64,000 nucleotides of DNA, from positions 6,930,577-6,994,576 of the forward strand of contig CM029647.1 of NCBI GenBank assembly GCA_017311315.1, read 5' to 3'. Position 1 is the first letter of the stretch; every line of letters starts with the position of its first letter. Of this stretch, positions 58,389 to 64,000 are shown one piece after another. A model generated the notes under the pieces. It saw only the letters and a list, made by a program, of their open reading frames with translations. It ran no database searches and was not told the origin of the DNA. The stretch comes from Dendrocalamus latiflorus. Lineage: Eukaryota; Streptophyta; Magnoliopsida; Poales; Poaceae. The position numbers and the translations under genes were made by a program.

Positions 58389-61205
58389 CTATGAAACATA
58401 ACGAATAACAAGCACTCGCACCTGACTAAGTGGCCAATGGCATGTGCGTGAATTGTGGCCAAGTCTACCACATCTGCTACATTGGTTCTGCTCGGGGTTA
58501 GTAAGAAAGGGGGTTGCTCTCCCTCGCCTCGTTCTTCCTGGAAGCTGATCCATAACCATCTTGTGTCTCGTCCTTTTCCTGGTTCCACGTTTGTTCCAAC
58601 GGCTACCCGGATCCGCAATGTATTTGGGCCCGGTGTACGGTGGCCACTCTCCCTCATCCCGGTAAGGCTCAAAACGGGGAGACCACGTAAGCACAAGGTT
58701 GTCAACACTGAACTCCCGAGGTATCTTGCTCTCGTAGTCAAAGTTGCGATGCCTCGCTGCTGCCACATAATGAGAACATGGAAAGTGGTACTGCCTCGGT
58801 TTACCACATGTGCATGAGAAATCAATAAGGACAACCTTATGCCTCCTCGTCGGCCGGAGCTCTCCATCTGTCGTTGTACCACCCCTTTCTACAACCTCGT
58901 AAGTGCCCGTGGCGCTGTCAAAACAATGTACCTCATGTGCCTCAGCCCTAGCCTTTGCCTTTTCAAGGTGGCGCTTCGGTTTTGGTGCCCATCTCACTTG
59001 TTTACTTTGTAGCGTCATTGCATGTGCGTGTCTTTCGTTGAACCAGGCAACAAGCTTGTAAAAGGTGAAGGATACGATAGCATTAACGGGCATACCACGT
59101 ATACCCCTAAGCAAACTATTGAAGGATTCGGCCATGTTGCTTGTCTGAAACTCGTACCTCCAGCCACCGTCGTCATGAGCCCTTGTCCATTTGTCGACAT
59201 CTCTCATCAATCCCGTCAACCACTGTCTACCTTCTGCGTTTGTTGCAGTATGAAGCTGCTCCAACTTCTCCTGGAAGAACTTCACCTCAAGCATTCGAGC
59301 GACCTCCTCAAACAGTGGAAAGTTATCCTTCGTACCATCCTTACGGAGTAGATTCTCGGCAAGATGCCGAGTGCACCAACGGTGGTGCAAAGCTGCATAC
59401 CCCGGTATCTGCTCCTGTACGGCAGAAAGTATGCCTTGGTGCCTATCAGAAATGACACCAACCTCCCTACCAGGGCCGACCACGTGCCTCCGAACGAGCC
59501 GCAAGAACCATCCCCAGCTGTCTTTGTTCTCCCTCTCAACCAAAGCAAACGCCAAAGGAACCAATGCGTTGTCTGCGTCACAGGAAATGGCTATCAGAAG
59601 TGTGCCCTGATACTTGCCAAGAAGAAACGTGCCGTCAATAGCGAAGACGGGACGACAATGCCGAAAGGCCTCGATGGACTGAGCAAAGCACCAGAAAGTA
59701 CGGAAGAATATCTGCATCCCATCTTGAGTCCATTCATTTGGTTTCGGGACGTACTCATAATGCATTCCTGGATTAACCGCTTTGATTGCATTGAAGAGTG
59801 CTGGCAACTGCAAGTACCCATCTTCCCAGTCCCCATATATCATCTTCCAGATGCGTTGCTTTGCCCTCCATGCTTTTCCATACCTTATCTCGTATCCAAA
59901 TTTCTCCTTAACAATCCCAGCAAGTGTCTTCACCTTCATATTGGGTTCTCCCTTTACTATGTGACACAGTGACTTGGCAATAATAGTATAGGTCAACTGC
60001 CGATGCTTCTGTTTGAGCTCTGCTTCGGCACAAGTGTGTGGGCCAACGATTCTTGTGATCTTGAACTTTCCCGTGTCCTTCTGTTTGCTAGCACAAACCC
60101 TCCATTCACATGTCTCCTTCTCGCACACAACTGTGTACCTCCGCTCCACATAAGAATGTCTCACCTTGAATGGCCTTTTACGGATCACTGAATACTCCTG
60201 CAGCCACATTTTCAATGCAGACAAGTCCTCAAACACCATGCCCTTCTCAATTGTCATGCTTGACCCGGCCTCAGGAGCATCTAGCAACTCGTCATCCCTT
60301 CCTTCTGCATAAGCCCCATGAGAATGCCTAAGATCGCTGAATTCATGAACTAATGGATCCCGGCCAGGGCAATAACGCCTGATCAGCTCAATATCACTTT
60401 CGGTCAGCTCTCCAAAAGGGCGGTCATCATCAGAATCAACGGCCCTTGCGATCTCGTAAGGCTCCAGATCATCCATAATTTGAACATCCACACTGTTGGA
60501 GTCCCTGCAGACTTCTTCAACGTTGCCAGATGGAGCAACGGGAGGAACACCCACATTATCTGGAACGTTGTCTCCTGCATCATAAGCACAAAAACGATGG
60601 ATTGAGACCACAAAGGGCAATGACGGGAAAAGGCTAAAGTGTTGCTCGACACTTACTGGGATGATTCTGGGTCAATCCCATCTCCTGAGGGGCCGCCACG
60701 ACATCATCAGTCCGACATTCAACTCGAATTGGTTGAGAAATCTGAACCTCGTTCGGGGCAGATAGAGCATCGGGCACCTCAGGCACTTCTTCCACATCCA
60801 CCGCAAGATCCGGTAACGGAGGGTCAAAGGGTGCCTGATCACCAGTTCTGGTGAATAACCGTGAGGGGTGGGATCAATGGACACCTTCCGCACAACAATG
60901 TCCAAACATTTTAACTCATTCCTCATAACCAATTTGACATAGTTGTCCCACTCATCCTCACAACCAATTAAGATCAACCGCCTGAGAATTGTGTCTTTCG
61001 AACCGAAGTGAAGTAACCCCTCAACTGTGATGCTCTCCTCGTTTGCATGACAATGTAGCTTCTCCCGAGCCCTAGCAACCAACTCACTAAACGACGGCCG
61101 ATCACTGAATATCAGAGGCACCCTTTGCATTTCAACAAATCGAACATTTCCATAATCATCACTTGTCACACTGCCTCCATGATATAGGGTGACAAGGTTG
61201 TCCAT
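58389..61205 (-). CDS. mudrA-like: Mutator-like transposase (MURA type), two exons
   Basis: DDE transposase for cut-and-paste movement of the surrounding element. Exon 1 is 61205-60657 (MDNLVTLYHGG..., N-terminal MURA region); the intron 60656-60575 has GTAAGT and GATGCAG borders; exon 2 is 60574-58389 and uninterrupted. Counted in the 743-codon open frame that ends at 58389, the catalytic residues are D329 (FAIDGTF), D392 (SDRHQG) and E498 (NMAESFN), with C416/H419 between. A SWIM finger has C603, C605, C615 and H617; a CCHC knuckle has C714, C717, H722 and C727. In exon 1 the frame fitting the splice site (GDQAPFDPPLPDLAVDVEEV) differs from the frame of the conserved start (DPTPHGYSPEL), so there is one apparent frameshift near 60840-60870. 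The catalytic core is intact; full activity is uncertain. Confidence 0.88.
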
Positions 61206-61829
61206 CTAGTTCATACAGATAACGGAACTTAATACCTTTAAGCGAAATTGGATACTGACTGACTACCTAAGTACCTAAATTAACTAACTACTACAGTATA
61301 ATTGATGCTAGTTAACTAACTGAATTGCATAGTCAATATTACCTGTCCGACGATGGTAGTGGACAAAGCGGGCAATCCAAGAATGTATCGTCACACAGTA
61401 ATTCCTTCCCTCCTGCCTACAATCAATAAGTACGAGCTCATAAATCAGCATATGAATATCTTTCAATGAAACTGATTGATGAAGGCATTATTGGTGGAGG
61501 CATTATTGTAAATACATACTCAGTGGTTTATCATTACTACTACTATTGCTTGTCCTTAAACAAGCCAAACCAATTATAGATTGCAATCTATCACACTTAA
61601 TTTCATGAAAGCCAACTGCATGTCGAGCAGCATGAAGCTCAATCTATCACACTTATCACCACATTGCTTTGTACCAAAATAAACATCAATTCATTCAAAT
61701 TTATAATCCATTTCAACAACTTTAATAAAATCAGCGCCTGCCCGTGGCCATGCATCTACATCTACTTTCACAAAATCAACTTTAATAAATTCGTTCAAAC
61801 AGACATCTACAGCATGAGCAGCTATACCA
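61206..61829. other. Probable promoter region of the MULE transposase
   Basis: AT-rich noncoding sequence upstream of the transposase start on the minus strand. No open frame of note and no recognised repeat. Confidence 0.4.
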
Positions 61830-62335
61830 GTGGCAGGCGGGGAGGCGGCGGGGCCCGGGAAGGAGCTGGCGGGCGGGGAGGCGGCGGGGCCGGGCAGGCG
61901 CTGGCGGCCCGGGGAGGCGGGGGGGCCGGGCAGGCGGTGGCGGCCGGGGGAGGCGCTGGCGGCCCGGGGAGGTGGTGGCGGCCGGGGAGTCGCGCGGCCG
62001 GGCAGGCGCTGGCGGCCCGGGGAGGCGGGGGGCCGGGGAGGCGCTGGCGGCCGGGGAGTCGCGCGGGCGGCCGCGGCGGGCGGGGAGGGGAGGCGGCGGC
62101 GCGGAGGCGAGCGAGAGACGAAACGAACGAAAGACACCCGTGACCCGCGCCGTGTCCCAGGAAAAGGCCGCGAGCTCGGCGCCAAGATCCACGGCGCCGA
62201 GCTCGGCGCCACAATACACGGCGCCGAGGTTCTGCCACGTCCGCGCCACGCAGGACGCCACGCTGGAGCGGGCCTGCGACCTCGGCGCCGTGGACCACGG
62301 CGCCGAGACGTGGTCACGGCGCCGAGCTCAGGGTC
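61830..62335. repeat. Right subterminal GC-rich region and GGCGCC cluster of the MULE
   Basis: 61835-62095 is built from imperfect repeats of GGCGCTGGCGGCC, CGGGGAGGCGG and GGCCGGGCAGGCG. 62165-62330 carries the CTCGGCGCC/GGCGCCGAG palindromes, mirroring the left end. Long Gly/Arg/Pro frames here are composition artefacts; one on plus reads through the terminus into host coding sequence. Confidence 0.85.
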
Positions 62336-62412
62336 CAAAAAGGGAATTAAAACTACTAGGGGTCTAAATGTGAATATTTTTCAAAAAAAGGGCTTAAATA
62401 GAAAAATTTCGG

Positions 62413-62950
62413 ACAAAGCGGAGGACTGCAAGGAATTTGGAACTTTAGATTGGATCTCATATGGATACTCGAAGACCTGCGGTGATTTCAAGGTTGGTGC
62501 ATCCAAAGATACTGACCAACTGAATACATTCTCTCATGTCGTCACATGGGAGAAAGGTCCAAGTGGCATCATCAGAATTTTTCCTAAGAAAGGTGATATC
62601 TGGGCCCTATAGCAGAACTGGTCTCCTGACTGGAATGGATTTACACCTGATGATACAATGTACAAGTACGAACTGGTAGAGGTTACTGACAGCTACAACC
62701 CAAGCGAAGGCATTTCTGTTGTGCCTATAGTGAAAGTCCCGGGGTTTGTGTCAGTGTTTAAACCCCTTCTTGACCCAACGAAAAGCAGGAGGATTCCAAA
62801 GGAGATGCTGCGGTTTTCGCATCAGGTGTCATTCCATGTCCTTACTGGCGAAGAAGCTCAGAATTCTCCCGAGGGGTGCTATGAACTGGATCCAGGCTCA
62901 ACTCCAAAGGAACTTCTCCAAGTAGTTCCGCAGTCTGATGATGCCGAACG
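62413..62950 (+). pseudogene. DnaJ-DUF3444 gene, segment 3 (rest of DUF3444)
   Basis: Resumes right after the MULE: AEDCKEFGTLDWISYGYS, TCGDFKVG, FSHVVTWEKG, FPKKGDIWAL, then a stop at 62610-62612 where WALYRNWS-like sequence is usual. The same frame continues QNWSPDWNGFTPDDTMYKYE, VKVPGFVSVFK, MLRFSHQVSFHVLTGEE and CYELDPGSTPKELLQVV, the typical end of the DUF3444 region. With segment 2 it shows that the MULE landed inside DUF3444. Confidence 0.9.
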
Positions 62951-63020
62951 AGTTTTCCAGTTGAAGCTGGTGCTTGCTCTGAACCTTTTTATCCCCTTTC
63001 GCTTATTTGCACCTGGAACT

Positions 63021-63110
63021 AGTTGGGTAATATTGATTTCTTTAGAACTGTACAATATGCACCCCAGTTGGGTAATATTGGCTTCTTTAGAACTGTACAA
63101 TATGTACCCC
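63021..63110 (+). repeat. 45-bp tandem duplication after the J-domain gene
   Basis: AGTTGGGTAATATTG, TTCTTTAGAACTGTACAATATG and following bases are present twice in direct succession with small differences. It lies in the probable 3' UTR of the pseudogene. Confidence 0.85.
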
Positions 63111-63259
63111 ATTTTGTGCTCTTTTATCTGTAAGCTCCACATGTTGTGTTGATGTAGCAGCATCCTGTTAAGTGCAAACATACCTTGGTTAAGTTTACTC
63201 AAAGTCTGAATATACCTGCTGAGTTATTTACATTCTTATTTCTAGATGGTTGCGCCTAG

Positions 63260-63570
63260 ATCAGTAGATGTTAATACCGGTCGGAATTTTTCAAATATAA
63301 ATTTGAATTTGTGATTGCATAGTGCATTTCGTATGTTGATTTTGATATTTTTTTGTGGTAGATTAACTATTGAATGAAGTAAAAATGCATGAATTATTGC
63401 ATTATTCTAATTTTTAATTACCCATAACTGGTTTTTCACTGATTTTTCAGTTTTTGGACGGTTACCGGTACAACTGTCTAAATTCAAAATTCGCTTTATA
63501 AATCTTGCTTGGGTTTTTCAATAACCGGCCAGTTACCTGGCCCGGCGGGAATCTATTTGGAAGCCTGACG
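63260..63570. mobile_element. Fragment resembling the ACCGGTTACC-type hAT element
   Basis: An AT-rich stretch ends in GGTTACCGGTACAAC, AATAACCGGCCAGTTACC and ATCTATTTGGAAGCCTG, like the subterminal zone of the 944-bp hAT at 53152. A left terminus and target duplication are not evident. Confidence 0.45.
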
Positions 63571-64000
63571 CAGTGCTTCTCTTACTAGAATAATAAGAAT
63601 CTTCTGAATGCCTGATGTCGTTTTGTACCAAGAAAATTACTTTCTGAGTACTGAACTTTGACATGGGAGCTGTTACTAGGTTTCAGAATGCTATTGCTGA
63701 ACTTACATAAAGTCATACCAAACAATCCAAGAATTCAACATCATCTGGTGGTCTAGGTATCAGCCAGCCTGACACAAATGCCACCATCTTTTCATGGTAA
63801 CTAGTAACATCAAATCTCAATCTCCATGCATCAGTATCAGCACATTACAAGCACATGAAACAATTGATACTCGATTGAACTCCGGTTATCATTATAGAGT
63901 AAAAACTCAATTCTGGGCTGATGACTGCAGATTCAGAAATATTACACACTGAAGACAACAGAAAATAACGGAACAAACAAAAATCAAGACTGAACAGATG
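63571..64000. other. Right edge, unclassified
   Basis: No gene or repeat recognised in the last 430 bases. Confidence 0.3.

Larger units (their letters stand above)
55151..62412 (-). mobile_element. MULE with mudrA-like transposase and plant mobile domain gene, 9-bp target duplication
   Basis: The left end CCGAAATTTTTCTATTTTAG and the right end reversed match for about 95 bp (to CCTGAGCTCG or CCAGAGCTCG). ACAAAGCGG is exactly duplicated (55142-55150 and 62413-62421). The host frame resumes precisely across the site (YHKAEDCKEFG). Cargo on minus is a two-exon transposase (61205-58389) and a seven-exon PMD gene (58256-56220). Both ends carry clusters of a CGGCGCCG palindrome. At 7262 bp with near-identical TIRs it looks relatively young, although exon 1 of the transposase has one apparent frameshift. 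Confidence 0.95.

Noticed and set aside
61830..62612. 260-codon plus-strand frame joining MULE sequence to DUF3444 sequence
   Set aside because: It only reflects a chance open frame through the GC-rich MULE end into the host pseudogene; there is no evidence of a promoter or a true fusion gene.
1..64000. CRISPR arrays, bacterial operons or phage sequence
   Set aside because: Introns, MITEs, LTRs and plant protein families show this is plant nuclear DNA; no regularly spaced direct-repeat array of CRISPR type is present.

Overview
This window comes from a nuclear plant genome, almost certainly a grass (Poaceae). The signs are an AHK3-type cytokinin receptor with a GC-rich first exon, dense Tourist- and Stowaway-type MITEs, Mutator-like (MULE) and hAT elements, and long gypsy- and Sirevirus-like LTRs. 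I cannot fix the genus from sequence alone.

Layout. (1) 1-3090, minus strand: the first nine exons, 712 codons in a fully consistent reading frame, of an AHK3-type cytokinin receptor histidine kinase; its C-terminal receiver part lies beyond the left edge. (2) About 3.1-23 kb: leader and promoter, then roughly 19 kb without a recognisable gene, filled with AT-rich MITEs (several from one family, including a head-to-head pair), a TGGTCG-rich satellite-like array, a 108-bp tandem duplication and an inverted-repeat element. (3) About 23.3-28.8 kb: a nest bounded by inverted terminal sequences holding a minus-strand gypsy-type LTR and a Sirevirus-like remnant. (4) 28850-33895: a 5.05-kb FAR1-type MULE with a perfect 9-bp target duplication and a frameshifted transposase. 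(5) 34.3-41.2 kb: interleaved MITEs and a decayed 3.3-kb hAT element with an 8-bp target duplication. (6) 44.76-63 kb: one host gene, a DnaJ/J-domain protein with a C-terminal DUF3444 region, on the plus strand. It is broken by point lesions, loss of the HPD motif, a 944-bp hAT element and a 7.26-kb MULE. Upstream are a probable duplicated promoter/5' leader, a solo LTR, and a Tourist MITE that itself received a chimeric retrocopy containing an eS7 ribosomal-protein fragment.

The most notable object is the MULE at 55151-62412. Its TIRs are about 95 bp and nearly identical, and it has a perfect 9-bp target duplication, an intact DDE/SWIM/zinc-knuckle transposase exon, an apparently intact seven-exon plant mobile domain (PMD) gene, and subterminal clusters of a GGCGCC palindrome. 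Removing the MULE and one target copy restores the J-protein frame across the site, so the insertion point is certain. The only likely functional host gene is the cytokinin receptor; nearly everything else is mobile or broken.
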